This document shows, in pieces, positions 1 through 8,526 of a stretch of DNA of 64,000 bases. Positions within the stretch are counted from its first letter, which is position 1. Each line of letters starts with the position of its first letter. The position numbers and the translations under genes are program-made. The notes under the pieces are model-generated. The model worked only from the letters and a program-made list of their open reading frames with translations. It made no database searches and was not told the DNA's origin. Origin of the DNA: AC-49 sp963766605 (GTDB lineage: Bacteria > Actinomycetota > Thermoleophilia > Solirubrobacterales > Solirubrobacteraceae); NCBI GenBank assembly GCA_963766605.1, contig CAVYAT010000002.1, positions 1-64,000 of the forward strand, read 5' to 3'.

Positions 1-2
1 TG

Positions 3-521
3 TGGTACGCAACGGCCGAACCGGCCAGCGCACCCGGGCTCGCGCGGCAGGGTTTCAACCTCGTCTCCGGCGGCCCAGCCGCGCACGCCGGCACGGTCAT
101 CGACGCCTACTGGCAGGCCTGGGACGAGCTCGACCCGGCCGACCGCGCCACCGACCCGGTTGTCGGCGTCGCCCGCCATATCCTGATCGCCGACTCCGAC
201 GAGGAGGCCGTGGCGATCGGCGAGCAGGCTCACGCGCGGTGGTTCGGGTCGATGATGAAGCTGTGGCACGAGCACGGCGACTACAGCTGGGACGAGATGT
301 TCTCGTGGACGACCGCCCGCGAGCACGAGACGTTCGTACTCGGCACGGCTGACACGGTGCGCGAGCGACTGGCCGAGCTGCTCGAGGTGAGCGGCGCGAA
401 CTACCTCAACCTCGTGTTCTCGTGGGGCTCGCTGACCCACGAGCAGTCGCGGCGATCACTGGCGGCGTTCGCCGAGCAGGTCATGCCGGCGCTCGCCGCG
501 CGGCCCCGAGTGGCCGCCTAG
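3..521 (+). CDS. LLM class flavin-dependent oxidoreductase, C-terminal part (5' truncated by window)
   Basis: The reading frame is open from the first bases of the window to a TAG at 519-521 and encodes about 172 residues without its start. The sequence looks like the C-terminal end of a luciferase-like (LLM) monooxygenase: a GFNLVSGGPAAHAG loop, then a helical segment with a DPVVGVARHILIADSDEEA strand-helix pattern and a final LNLVFSWGSLTHEQ segment. Family members use reduced flavin (FMNH2 or F420) to oxidise small substrates in the cytoplasm; the substrate cannot be inferred. A second LLM protein lies at 6608-7798 but is not adjacent. The gene ends two bases before the convergent membrane gene at 524-1102. 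Confidence 0.8.
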   Translation, partial: WYATAEPASAPGLARQGFNLVSGGPAAHAGTVIDAYWQAWDELDPADRATDPVVGVARHILIADSDEEAVAIGEQAHARWFGSMMKLWHEHGDYSWDEMFSWTTAREHETFVLGTADTVRERLAELLEVSGANYLNLVFSWGSLTHEQSRRSLAAFAEQVMPALAARPRVAA

Positions 522-523
522 GA

Positions 524-1102
524 TCACGCCAATGCCCGCCGGCGGTGATGGATCAGCACGGCGAGTGCCGCGTTGACCACGCAGAAATAGGCCGGGTAGA
601 GCAGCAGCCCGACATCGAGCGTGCCGACCGCCGCCACAGCCAGCGCGCCGCCGACGCTGGCCAGCGCGAAGCTCGTCAGGGTCTCGGAGCGCGGGTCGCG
701 GTAGGTCTTGGGAACCATCAGCGCCGCCGCCACCAGATCGGCGCCTACGACGCACGTGGTGGCGGCGACCGGCTCTTCGATGAGGATCCATCCGGCGACA
801 CCGGCGACGGCGATCACCATCACGACGGTGTCGCAGCGACGCACCCCTCCCACCCCGGCCCGCACGGCGAGCGTGAGCACGACCACCGTGAGAACCGCCT
901 GCGTGCCGGACATGACGAGGCTCCACGACGCCCCGTCCGCGCGTTGCGACGCGAAGCCGACGACCGCGACGACGGCCCAGATCAGCCACGTCCCGCGGTG
1001 GGGACGTGTCGTCCCGGCACGGATGTCGCGCAGGTACGGCACGGTGTCCGCAATGCCCACGACACCGGCGAGAATGCCGAACACCGCCCCCGGGTCCCCC
1101 AT
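524..1102 (-). CDS. Multi-pass membrane protein with two PQ-loop-like repeats
   Basis: The protein has about 192 residues and is almost entirely hydrophobic helices (around seven). Two related segments, GIADTVPYLRDIRAGTTRPH near residues 13-32 and a later MVPKTYRDPRSETLTSF, each place a proline before a short polar loop, as PQ-loop/SemiSWEET-like transporters do. A role in small-molecule transport is possible but not shown. The ATG at 1102 is chosen because the upstream extension to 1141 is arginine-rich and unlike a membrane protein start. It lies divergent to the VOC operon beginning at 1249. Overall this is a hypothetical membrane protein. Confidence 0.7.
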   Translation of the reverse strand: MGDPGAVFGILAGVVGIADTVPYLRDIRAGTTRPHRGTWLIWAVVAVVGFASQRADGASWSLVMSGTQAVLTVVVLTLAVRAGVGGVRRCDTVVMVIAVAGVAGWILIEEPVAATTCVVGADLVAAALMVPKTYRDPRSETLTSFALASVGGALAVAAVGTLDVGLLLYPAYFCVVNAALAVLIHHRRRALA

Positions 1103-1248
1103 GGATCGACAAGGACGTGCGTGCCGCACCGCCGATTTCACGGGGCTGGCGGATCGGTCAGGTGAAGAACTCGCTACAGACCTCGGGCGCCCTCGATGAG
1201 GTCGCCGGCTCGGTTACGGGGAGAAGGCACCGGTGGTACGGTCGGCGG

Positions 1249-1719
1249 GTGGGTGAGCGCGTTGGTGTCACCGGGCTGTTTGAGACGCATCTGACGGTCA
1301 GCGACCTGGGACGATCGACGGCGTTCTACCGCGATGTCGTGGGCCTGCCCGTGGCGCTGGAGATCCCGGAGCGGGGCGCGGCGTTCCACTGGATCGGCCC
1401 ACCCGGCGGGGCGATGCTCGGGCTGTGGTCGATCGGATCGGCGCCGATGAACATGCGGCTGCACGTCGCGTTCGCGTCGCCGCTGGACGACGTCATGGCG
1501 GCCTGCGACGGGCTGCGGGCCCAGGGGGTCACGCCGCTGTCGTTCTTCGCCACCGAGACCGACGAGCCGAGCGTGATCGGCTGGATGCCGGCGGCCGCCG
1601 TCTACTTCCGTGACCCCGACGGCCACATCATGGAATACCTCGCGATGCTCCATGCGCCGGCGAGGCCCGACGTCGGCATCGTGCCCTGGTCGCAGTGGGC
1701 CCAGCAGGTGGCGGTATGA
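1249..1719 (+). CDS. VOC (glyoxalase/bleomycin resistance/dioxygenase) family protein
   Basis: The product has 156 residues. It opens with a classic VOC beta-alpha-beta start (GLFETHLTVSDLGRSTAFYR) and ends with VYFRDPDGHIMEYLAML, which carries the usual metal-ligand positions (His near the N-terminus, Glu in HIMEYL). VOC proteins are small metalloenzymes or binding proteins; the substrate is unknown. The GTG at 1249 is chosen because the homologous domain starts seven residues later and the upstream frame is low-complexity arginine-rich sequence. Its TGA overlaps the ATG of the DUF2855 gene (ATGA at 1716-1719), so the two genes are probably translationally coupled. Confidence 0.85.
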   Translation: MGERVGVTGLFETHLTVSDLGRSTAFYRDVVGLPVALEIPERGAAFHWIGPPGGAMLGLWSIGSAPMNMRLHVAFASPLDDVMAACDGLRAQGVTPLSFFATETDEPSVIGWMPAAAVYFRDPDGHIMEYLAMLHAPARPDVGIVPWSQWAQQVAV

Positions 1720-2789
1720 CCGAATTCCTCGTCCGCCGTGACGACCTGCGCAACTGGCGCATCGACGCTGGCGACGAGCCCGCGGAGCCGCGCAGCGGCG
1801 AGATCCTGCTCCAGGTCGAGCGCTTCGCCCTGACCGCCAACAACGTCACCTACGGCGCGTTCGGCGATTCGCTCGGCTACTGGCAGTTCTTCCCGGCCGC
1901 CGACGGCTGGGGACGGATCCCTGTGTGGGGGTTCGGCGACGTGGTCGGCTCGGGCGCCGACGGGATCGACGAGGGCGACCGGTTCTTCGGCTACTTCCCG
2001 ATGGCCAGCACGGTGACGATGCGCGCGACGCCTGACGGTGGTGGCTTCACCGAGTCCTCGGACGGCCGCGCGGCGCTGCCTGCGATGTACAACCGCTATC
2101 TGCGCGCCACCCCCGAGCGCGGCTTCGACCCCGCTCACGACGACGCGAACGTGATCATGCGCGTCCTGTACCTGACCGGCTGGCTGATCGCCGATCAGCT
2201 CGAGCGCGCGGGCTTCAACGACGCCGCGACCGTCGTCCTGTCGAGCGCGTCGAGCAAGACCGCGTTCTCGACGGCGTTCGAGATCGCCCGCCGCGATCCG
2301 CACCCCCAGATCGTCGGCCTGACCTCGCCCGTCAACCGCGCGTTCTGCGAAGGGCTCGGCTGCTACGACCGGGTCCTGAGCTACGACGAACTCGCGTCGC
2401 TCCCGCTCGACGGCGGCATCGCGTACGTCGACATGGCCGGCGGCGCCGACCTGCGCCGCGCGATCCATGAGCAGGCCGGCGACATGCTGCGGTCGTCGCT
2501 GATGGTCGGCGCCACGCAGTGGGAGGGCGCGGCCCTGGGCGGCGATGGCCTCCCCGGCCCAACACCGGAATTCTTCTTCGCCCCCGCGCACTCCGTCGTT
2601 CTCACCGCCCAGCTGGGCCGCGACGGTTTCCAGCGTGCCGTCGGCGAGGCGTGGGATGCCTTCGCCGCTCGCGTTCCCGAGCTGCTGAGTATCGAGTCCG
2701 CCACCGGCGCCGACGCGCTCGGCCGCACGTACGACGACCTGCTCGAAGGCCGCGCCGACCCCAGCACGGGGTATGTGTTCTCGCTGTAG
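1716..2789 (+). CDS. DUF2855 family protein
   Basis: The product has 357 residues and matches the DUF2855 family: EILLQVERFALTANNVTYG early on, then GYWQFFPAADGWGRIPVWGF and a later VLSSASSKTAF segment that resembles the nucleotide-binding core of MDR-type (zinc-free) oxidoreductases. The family has no settled biochemical role; some members sit with alcohol dehydrogenase-like or acyl-CoA genes. It starts inside the stop codon of the VOC gene, and its own TAG is directly followed by the ATG of the nucleoside hydrolase at 2790. All four genes from 1249 to 4564 therefore look like one operon. Confidence 0.85.
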   Translation: MTEFLVRRDDLRNWRIDAGDEPAEPRSGEILLQVERFALTANNVTYGAFGDSLGYWQFFPAADGWGRIPVWGFGDVVGSGADGIDEGDRFFGYFPMASTVTMRATPDGGGFTESSDGRAALPAMYNRYLRATPERGFDPAHDDANVIMRVLYLTGWLIADQLERAGFNDAATVVLSSASSKTAFSTAFEIARRDPHPQIVGLTSPVNRAFCEGLGCYDRVLSYDELASLPLDGGIAYVDMAGGADLRRAIHEQAGDMLRSSLMVGATQWEGAALGGDGLPGPTPEFFFAPAHSVVLTAQLGRDGFQRAVGEAWDAFAARVPELLSIESATGADALGRTYDDLLEGRADPSTGYVFSL

Positions 2790-3722
2790 ATGACCACGCC
2801 GCTGATCCTCGACTGCGACCCGGGTCACGATGACGCGTTCGCCATCCTGCTCGCGGCCGGCGACCCGCGGGCCGACCTCCTCGCGATCACGACCGTCGGC
2901 GGCAACGGCAACCTCGAGGCGGTCACCCACAACGCGCTGCGGGTCTGCACGCTCGCCGGGATCACCGACGTGCCGGTCGCCGCCGGCGCCGCGGCGCCGC
3001 TGCGCGGGGAGCTGCAGACCGCCTCCGATGTCCACGGCGCCAGCGGGCTCGACGGCCCCGACCTGCCCGAGCCCGCCTTCGCCGCCGACCCGCGCGGCGC
3101 CCAGCAGCTGCTTGTCGACACGCTGACCGCGGCGACCGAGCCGGTGACGCTCGTCCCGACCGGGCCGATCACCAACATCGCCACGCTGCTGCGCGACGCG
3201 CCGCAGCTGACCCCGAAGATCGCCGAGATCGTGTGGATGGGCGGCAGCGCGCAGCGCGGCAACCGGATGCCGTACGCCGAGTTCAACGCGTGGGTCGATC
3301 CCGACGCGTTGGAGATCGTCCTCGCCTCCGGCGTCCCGTTCACGCTCGTCGGGCTGCACGTCACCCACCAGGCGCTGGCGACGCCGCAGGTCATCGACCG
3401 CATCGCGGCGATCGGGACGCCGCTCGCCCAGACGTGCGAGGCGTGGCTGAAGTACTTCGCCGGCACGTACCGCGACCTGTTCGACATGGAACCGCCGCTG
3501 CACGACCCGTGCGCGATGGCGATCGCGCTGGACCCGACGATCGCCGAGAGCGTCGAGACGTTCGTCGCCGCCGAGACGCAGGGCCGCTGGACCCGTGGCG
3601 CGACCGTCGTCGATCTCGACCGGCGCACCGGGGAGGCGCCCAACGCCCGCGTCGCGATGCGCATCGACGTCGAGCGCTTCTGGGCGCGGATGATCGCCGC
3701 GATCGCCGCCCTGCCGACGTGA
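2790..3722 (+). CDS. Inosine/uridine-preferring nucleoside hydrolase
   Basis: The product has 310 residues, the normal length for the IunH/RihA-C family. The N-terminal calcium-binding and catalytic signature DCDPGHDDAFAILLA lies at about residues 7-21. EFNAWVDPDALEIVL and the late active-site histidine motif LHDPCAMAIALDP are also present. These enzymes hydrolyse the N-glycosidic bond of ribonucleosides to base plus ribose in the cytoplasm. Its stop overlaps the GTG of the ribokinase gene (3719-3722), so the released ribose can be phosphorylated by the next gene product. Substrate preference (purine or pyrimidine) cannot be read from sequence alone. Confidence 0.93.
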   Translation: MTTPLILDCDPGHDDAFAILLAAGDPRADLLAITTVGGNGNLEAVTHNALRVCTLAGITDVPVAAGAAAPLRGELQTASDVHGASGLDGPDLPEPAFAADPRGAQQLLVDTLTAATEPVTLVPTGPITNIATLLRDAPQLTPKIAEIVWMGGSAQRGNRMPYAEFNAWVDPDALEIVLASGVPFTLVGLHVTHQALATPQVIDRIAAIGTPLAQTCEAWLKYFAGTYRDLFDMEPPLHDPCAMAIALDPTIAESVETFVAAETQGRWTRGATVVDLDRRTGEAPNARVAMRIDVERFWARMIAAIAALPT

Positions 3723-4564
3723 CCGCCGCCGAGATCTGCGTCGTCGGTTCGGTCAACCTCGACATCGTCGTCGCCGTGAACCACCACCCGTCGCCGGGCG
3801 AGACGGTGCTCGGCGGCGATCGCGCCGAGCTGCACGGCGGCAAGGGCGCCAACCAGGCCGTCGCCGCCGCGCGGGCCGGGCGCCGCGTCGCGTTCGTGGG
3901 GCGGGTCGGGCGCGACGAGATCGGCAAGCGACTGCGCGCAGAGCTCGAACGCGAAGGCGTCGACGTCACCCATCTGCGCACCGATCGCGACGCACTCAGC
4001 GGGACGGCTCTGATCGCCGTCGACGCCGCAGGCGAGAACACGATTGTCGTCAGCCCCGGGGCCAACGGCCGCGTCGGCGCCGACGACGTCGCGGCAGCCG
4101 ACGACGTCCTGCGCGATGCGCGCGTGACCCTGCTCGGCCACGAGGTTCCGGAGCAGGCCGTCGCGGCCGCGGCCTCGGTTGCGACCGGCACCGTCGTCCT
4201 CAACCCGGCGCCGGCACGCCCGGTCGCGCCCGACGTGATGGCCCGCGTCGACGTGCTCGTCCCCAATCGCGGCGAGCTGGCGACACTGACCGGTCGCGAC
4301 GGCGACCCCGCCGAACTGGCGGCGCTGATCGGCCGCCCCGTCGTCGTCACACTCGGCGCCGACGGCGCGCTCGTCGTCCTCGATCGCCGCGCCGATCACA
4401 TCCCCGCGCCGAGCGTGGACGTCGTCGACACGACCGGCGCGGGCGACACGTTCTGCGGCGCGCTGGCCGCGGCGCTCGTCGGCGGTGCGGAGCTGGTCGA
4501 CGCGGCGCGCGCGGCCGTCGCTGCGGCGGCGCTGAGCGTCACCCGGCCGGGTGCCCGCGGCTGA
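3719..4564 (+). CDS. rbsK: Ribokinase (PfkB family carbohydrate kinase)
   Basis: The product has 281 residues. The PfkB N-terminal signature GGKGANQAVAAARAG and the C-terminal DTTGAGDTFCGALAA, which holds the anion hole and catalytic Asp, are intact. VGSVNLDIVVAVNHHPSPGE is the typical ribokinase substrate-binding start. The enzyme phosphorylates D-ribose to ribose-5-phosphate with ATP. The GTG start overlaps the nucleoside hydrolase stop by four bases, and this start places the first beta strand at residue 4. Coupling with the hydrolase supports ribose salvage from nucleosides. The family contains other sugar and nucleoside kinases, so the exact substrate is inferred. Confidence 0.88.
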   Translation: MTAAEICVVGSVNLDIVVAVNHHPSPGETVLGGDRAELHGGKGANQAVAAARAGRRVAFVGRVGRDEIGKRLRAELEREGVDVTHLRTDRDALSGTALIAVDAAGENTIVVSPGANGRVGADDVAAADDVLRDARVTLLGHEVPEQAVAAAASVATGTVVLNPAPARPVAPDVMARVDVLVPNRGELATLTGRDGDPAELAALIGRPVVVTLGADGALVVLDRRADHIPAPSVDVVDTTGAGDTFCGALAAALVGGAELVDAARAAVAAAALSVTRPGARG

Positions 4565-4743
4565 CCGCCGCAGCGTCACGCCGACACGGTTGCCGCTCAA
4601 GCGACCTGTCCTAGTTGTCGATAACCGACACAGCGAGTCGACACGGATGTCGTATCTCGACGCGAGCAGAACTCGCCCCAATGACCACGGAAGGCCCGGG
4701 CGACGCGCTCCGCGGCGGTCCACCTACACGGAGACGTTTCCCC

Positions 4744-6540
4744 ATGTTCACTTTTCGCCGCACCCTGTGCGCGCTGGCCATTGCCGGCGCGCCGCTCGGA
4801 TCGCTGTGCGTGGCCGCCGCCGCGCAGGCCGACCCGGGCGACGCCGCGGCCGCCCCGGTCGTGACCTCGGTCATCGTCGACAACGCCCCGCGGGGCAATG
4901 ACGGCGTGCTCGCCACCAACGACAACGGCGTCTTCTTCACCAACGACCACGTCGACGCCGACAGCGGCCAGACCGACGACGGTTTCACCGTCGCCGTGAC
5001 CGGTGACCCGACGGCGACGGAGATCGACCTCAGCGTCCCGGGCGGTCCCGGCCCAATGGTCGCAACTCCGGATGTCACGGGCACGGCCACGTTCCACATC
5101 GCATCGCTGCCGGCCGGCATCACGAACTTCGGCGTCTGGCAGAAGTTCGCCGACGCTCAGAGCGAGACCAACTTCGGCTATGTCATCAGCGTCGGCAACC
5201 CGCCGACGCTGTTTGTGAGCGAGGACGACCTGCTGCCCACCGACGTCTCGTTCGGGATCAACAACGCCGTCTCCCGTGAGCCGGTCCAGCTGTTCATCGA
5301 CGGCGAGCTGGCCGCGACCGCGGACGCTCGCGCCAACGAGGGTGTGGAGCTGGCGCCCACCGACGGGCTCACCGTTGCGCACCACACGGTGCGGGCGACG
5401 ACGATCGACGCGCAGGGCTACACGAGCGATATGACCGACCCGGTCGGCTTCTACGTCCAGCCGCCGGCTCCCCACGTCGTCGCGCCCGCCTGTGACCAGA
5501 GCTTCGCAATGACTTGCTTCATCAACCACGGCGACCCGCAGATCGACGTCTCGGACATCGAGACCGGCGCTTTGGTCACCCTGCTGGCGCACACCGACGA
5601 GGGCGAGAACCAGCCGGTGAACGGGATCACCGCCGATGACAGCGGAACGGTGACCCTCAGCCCGTCGACTTCGGCCCCCGAAGGAGCCCACCACTACATC
5701 GTCCGCCAGGCCGTCGTCGAGGGCGACGACGAGCGGTCAGTCGTCAGTGACGACAGCGAGGGGGTGAACCTCGACGTGAACACGGCGGCGCCCGAGCTGA
5801 CGTCGTTCGCCGACGGCGGGTCGACGAGCGACACCCAGCCGATGCTCTCGTTCGACGTCCCGGGCTCCGACGCAGACAACCTGGACGGCGCCAAGGTCCG
5901 CATCTTCAACGCGACGACCAGCGCGGCGGTGGGCGACGCTGCGCTCCTCGACGGCCGCTGGCAGCCGAGCACGCCGCTGGCCGACGGGCACTATTCGTAC
6001 TACGCGGTCAGCATCGACGACTTCGGTCATGTTGGTACCGCGCACTCCAACACGGTGTCGTTCACGGTCGGCACGACGCAGGTGGTCCCGACCGGCCCGC
6101 AGAACGACGGCGACGGTCAGCAAAACGACGGCGACGGTCAGATGACGACCCAGCCCACGACTCCGACATCGACGCCCGTGGCGCACATCCCGCGTCAGCC
6201 GCAGTCTGCGCCGACGACGACCCCCGCGGCGCCCACGAGCGTGAAGCTCAGCTCCTCGACGCTGACCGACACGCACCCGGTCAAGCTCGCCTTCACAGTG
6301 AGCAAGCCCGGCACGGTGACGCTGACCCTGACCACGAAGGTGCACGGCAAGACGAAGGTCGTCGGCACCGTGACGGTCAAGGTCACGAAGGCCGGCAAGG
6401 TCAGCTACACGCTGAAGACGAAGTTCGCCGGCCACAAGCTCGGCAAGGGCAGCTACACGCTGAGCGTGCAGAGCGTCTCCGGTAGCCACCACTCCCAGGC
6501 GGTCAGCGTCGCGGTGAAGGTCGGCAAGCCCAAGCACTAG
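4744..6540 (+). CDS. Secreted multi-domain Ig-like surface protein
   Basis: The product has 598 residues. A signal peptide (MFTFRRTLCALAIAG, then a hydrophobic core ending near AQA) is followed by several bacterial Ig-like or FlgD-like beta-sandwich segments. A Thr/Pro/Gln-rich linker holds two copies of QNDGDGQ. The C-terminal domain (about 95 residues) begins VKLSSSTLTDTHPVKLAFTV and contains SKPGTVTLTLTTKVHG. No enzyme motif is visible; a cell-surface or extracellular structural role is likely. The ATG at 4744 is chosen because it starts the signal peptide and has GGAG about 13 bases upstream. A strong hairpin at 6573-6602 follows the gene. Confidence 0.8.
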   Translation: MFTFRRTLCALAIAGAPLGSLCVAAAAQADPGDAAAAPVVTSVIVDNAPRGNDGVLATNDNGVFFTNDHVDADSGQTDDGFTVAVTGDPTATEIDLSVPGGPGPMVATPDVTGTATFHIASLPAGITNFGVWQKFADAQSETNFGYVISVGNPPTLFVSEDDLLPTDVSFGINNAVSREPVQLFIDGELAATADARANEGVELAPTDGLTVAHHTVRATTIDAQGYTSDMTDPVGFYVQPPAPHVVAPACDQSFAMTCFINHGDPQIDVSDIETGALVTLLAHTDEGENQPVNGITADDSGTVTLSPSTSAPEGAHHYIVRQAVVEGDDERSVVSDDSEGVNLDVNTAAPELTSFADGGSTSDTQPMLSFDVPGSDADNLDGAKVRIFNATTSAAVGDAALLDGRWQPSTPLADGHYSYYAVSIDDFGHVGTAHSNTVSFTVGTTQVVPTGPQNDGDGQQNDGDGQMTTQPTTPTSTPVAHIPRQPQSAPTTTPAAPTSVKLSSSTLTDTHPVKLAFTVSKPGTVTLTLTTKVHGKTKVVGTVTVKVTKAGKVSYTLKTKFAGHKLGKGSYTLSVQSVSGSHHSQAVSVAVKVGKPKH

Positions 6541-6572
6541 ACGCGGTACGCCCGCATCAAGTCGTACGCCGA

Positions 6573-6602
6573 ACGGGCGTCCCGGTCATCCGGGACGCCC
6601 GT
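6573..6602. terminator. Bidirectional hairpin terminator
   Basis: Perfect 13-bp arms ACGGGCGTCCCGG and CCGGGACGCCCGT enclose a TCAT loop. The hairpin sits between two convergent genes (stops at 6540 on plus and 6608 on minus). A short T run follows on the plus side (GCGTTT). Position and symmetry support a terminator serving both strands. Confidence 0.85.
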
Positions 6603-6607
6603 CGCGT

Positions 6608-7798
6608 TTAAGCCTTGACCTCGACCGCCTTGGTGCCGTAGCGCTGGGCGAACGCCTCGGTGTCGATCTCTTCGAGCTCGATCTCGCCGTCGAGCACCGC
6701 CGCCTTCCACTCCTCGTGCGCGGGCACGTTGTCGTGGAACTCCGGCATCACCTCGCGCGCGAAGAGCTCGAGGCTCGAGCAGATGTCGTCGTGCGTGTTC
6801 TGGCCGGCCTGGTTGAGCAGCACGACCTGGTCGATGTGCGAGTCCTCGAACTTGCGCAGCTTGCGCGCGATCGTCTCCGGTGACCCGATCAGTCCGCCCG
6901 ACAGGGCGCGCTCGGTCTGCTCGGGATTGGCGGCCTTCCAGCTCTGGTACTCCTCCCACATGTTCACCGTGCCGGGCGGCGGACGCTCGCGGTCACGGCT
7001 GGACGAGTAGTAACGCAGGCAGAACTGGAAGAACGTGGCCCCGTCGGCCCGCGCCCGCGCCTCTTCGTCGGTCGGTGCGCACATGAACATCGACACAAGC
7101 GCGATGTTCGGGTTGATCTCGTAGTCGGTGAGCTTGTCGAGCCGCTTGGTGATCGCGTTGTAGTAGGCGTGCACCCACGCGTGAGCGGCGTCGGCGGAGA
7201 CGAACTGGAAGCCCAGGGCGCCGAGCCCGCGCGTGCCCGCGTATTCGAGCGTCGGCAGCTGCGAACATGCGACCCACAGCGGCGGGTGCGGCTTCTGGCG
7301 CGGCTTGGGCAGGACGTTGCGGCCTGGAAGCTTGAAGTACTCACCGTCGTAGCTGCGGCCGCCGTCGGCGAACATCGGGATCGTCGCGCGGACCGCGTCC
7401 TCGAAGATCGCGCGCTTCTCGTCGAACGGGACCCCGAACGGCTCGAGCTCGGTCAGGCTCGCGCTCTCGCCCATGCCGAACTCGACGCGACCGTCGCTGA
7501 CGAGATCGAGCGCCGCGATATTCGCGGCGATCTTCGCCGGGTGGTTCGTCGTCATGTGCATGATCCCGTGGCCGAGGCGGATCTGCTTGGTCCGCTGGCT
7601 GGCGGCACCGAGGAACACCTGCGGCGATGACGAGTGCGAGTACTCCTCGAGGAAGTGGTGCTCGACCTCCCACGCGTAGTCGTAGCCGAGCCCGTCCGCG
7701 AGCTCGAGCTGCGACAGCGCGGCCTGGTACAGCGTGAACTCGCTGTCGGCCTCCCAGGGCCGCGGAAGCTGGAGCTCGTAGAAAATTCCGAACTTCAC
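6608..7798 (-). CDS. LLM class flavin-dependent oxidoreductase
   Basis: The product has 396 residues and is a full-length luciferase-like monooxygenase. It starts MKFGIFYELQLPRPW, contains VEHHFLEEYSHSSSPQVFLG and LGHGIMHMTTNHPAKIAANI (flavin-binding barrel strands), and has GLIGSPETIARKLRKFEDS near the end. The N-terminal pattern resembles the larger LLM monooxygenases that act on hydrophobic or aromatic substrates. The substrate and cofactor (FMN or F420) are not determined. It faces the divergent small gene at 7851 across a 52-base gap that must hold both promoters. Confidence 0.9.
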   Translation of the reverse strand: MKFGIFYELQLPRPWEADSEFTLYQAALSQLELADGLGYDYAWEVEHHFLEEYSHSSSPQVFLGAASQRTKQIRLGHGIMHMTTNHPAKIAANIAALDLVSDGRVEFGMGESASLTELEPFGVPFDEKRAIFEDAVRATIPMFADGGRSYDGEYFKLPGRNVLPKPRQKPHPPLWVACSQLPTLEYAGTRGLGALGFQFVSADAAHAWVHAYYNAITKRLDKLTDYEINPNIALVSMFMCAPTDEEARARADGATFFQFCLRYYSSSRDRERPPPGTVNMWEEYQSWKAANPEQTERALSGGLIGSPETIARKLRKFEDSHIDQVVLLNQAGQNTHDDICSSLELFAREVMPEFHDNVPAHEEWKAAVLDGEIELEEIDTEAFAQRYGTKAVEVKA

Positions 7799-7850
7799 GA
7801 CGCCGCGATTCTTATCGGTTTGGCAATCAAGAGCAAGTTAGGGTCGTTCC

Positions 7851-8123
7851 ATGTTCGGGCGCAATTGGCAGCCGGCGACGGCGACGATCATCTCCAAGAC
7901 GTTCCACGAGTCCACGGAAACGGCGGGGACGTACGAGTACGAGGCCGACGTCGCACTGACTTCCGGCGAGCGGTTTCGGGCCACGCTGAAGCAGCCTGTC
8001 CTCATGTCGCACATCGTCCGCCTGAGCGAGGGCACGCAGGTGAACGTGCTCGCCGACGCGGGGCGCAAGCGCGCGAAGTTCGACCGCGACGACCCGCAGA
8101 TCAACGGCAAGCCGACGTCGTAG
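7851..8123 (+). CDS. Small conserved-type hypothetical protein
   Basis: The product has 90 residues, with no signal peptide or membrane helix. The pattern is an all-beta domain: ATATIISKTFHESTETAGTY, then EYEADVALTSGERFRATLKQ and HIVRLSEGTQVNVLADAGRK. It ends three bases before the stop of the convergent gene at 8127-8465, whose product has the same spacing of features (ATV..S.QETG, FDLTV...G, G..IQVKVDPEDPQ). The two may be diverged copies of one small domain. I recognise no named family and assign no function. Confidence 0.65.
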   Translation: MFGRNWQPATATIISKTFHESTETAGTYEYEADVALTSGERFRATLKQPVLMSHIVRLSEGTQVNVLADAGRKRAKFDRDDPQINGKPTS

Positions 8124-8126
8124 ACG

Positions 8127-8465
8127 TCAGCTTGCGACGCCCCATACGAGCAGCGACTGTGGGTCCTCGGGGTCGACCTTGACCTGGATCTTGCCGCCGG
8201 ACTCGATGCCCTGGAGCGTGACGTCGTGCAGCGACTGCGACGTCTTGACGCTGTAGTCAGCACCGCCGTCGGGGTGGACCGTCAGATCGAAGTCGATCTG
8301 GTGCCCACCCCCGAGCTGCGTGCCGGTCTCCTGCATCGAGTTGACGGTCGCCGTCGACATCACGCCGACCTGGTTGAGGCGCTGGATCTTGTCGCGCTCC
8401 CCGCTCATCGCTCCCGGGCTCATCGCCTGCTTGGCGGTGCCCTTCAGCTTGTCCATGAAGCCCAT
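8127..8465 (-). CDS. Small hypothetical protein related to the 7851 gene product
   Basis: The product has 112 residues. A short amphipathic start (MGFMDKLKGTAKQAMSPGAM) and a coiled stretch precede an all-beta domain with STATVNSMQETGTQLGGGHQ, FDLTVHPDGGADYSVKT and GGKIQVKVDPEDPQSLLVWG. An AGGAG ribosome binding site lies just upstream of the ATG at 8465, which fixes the start. Similarity to the neighbouring convergent gene suggests a local inverted duplication. Cytoplasmic; function unknown. Confidence 0.7.
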   Translation of the reverse strand: MGFMDKLKGTAKQAMSPGAMSGERDKIQRLNQVGVMSTATVNSMQETGTQLGGGHQIDFDLTVHPDGGADYSVKTSQSLHDVTLQGIESGGKIQVKVDPEDPQSLLVWGVAS

Positions 8466-8526
8466 CTGGTCGCTCCTGTGTTGGCGTGCGGGTCGGTGCG
8501 ACGCTACACCGCAGCCAGGCGTGACG

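Noticed and set aside
2825..4723. Minus-strand open frame of over 600 codons
   Set aside because: It is antisense to nucleoside hydrolase and ribokinase, with Arg/Ser-rich low-complexity content.
6100..6141. Tandem 21-base repeat encoding QNDGDGQ twice
   Set aside because: It is a short in-frame linker duplication in a secreted protein, not a CRISPR or mobile-element repeat.
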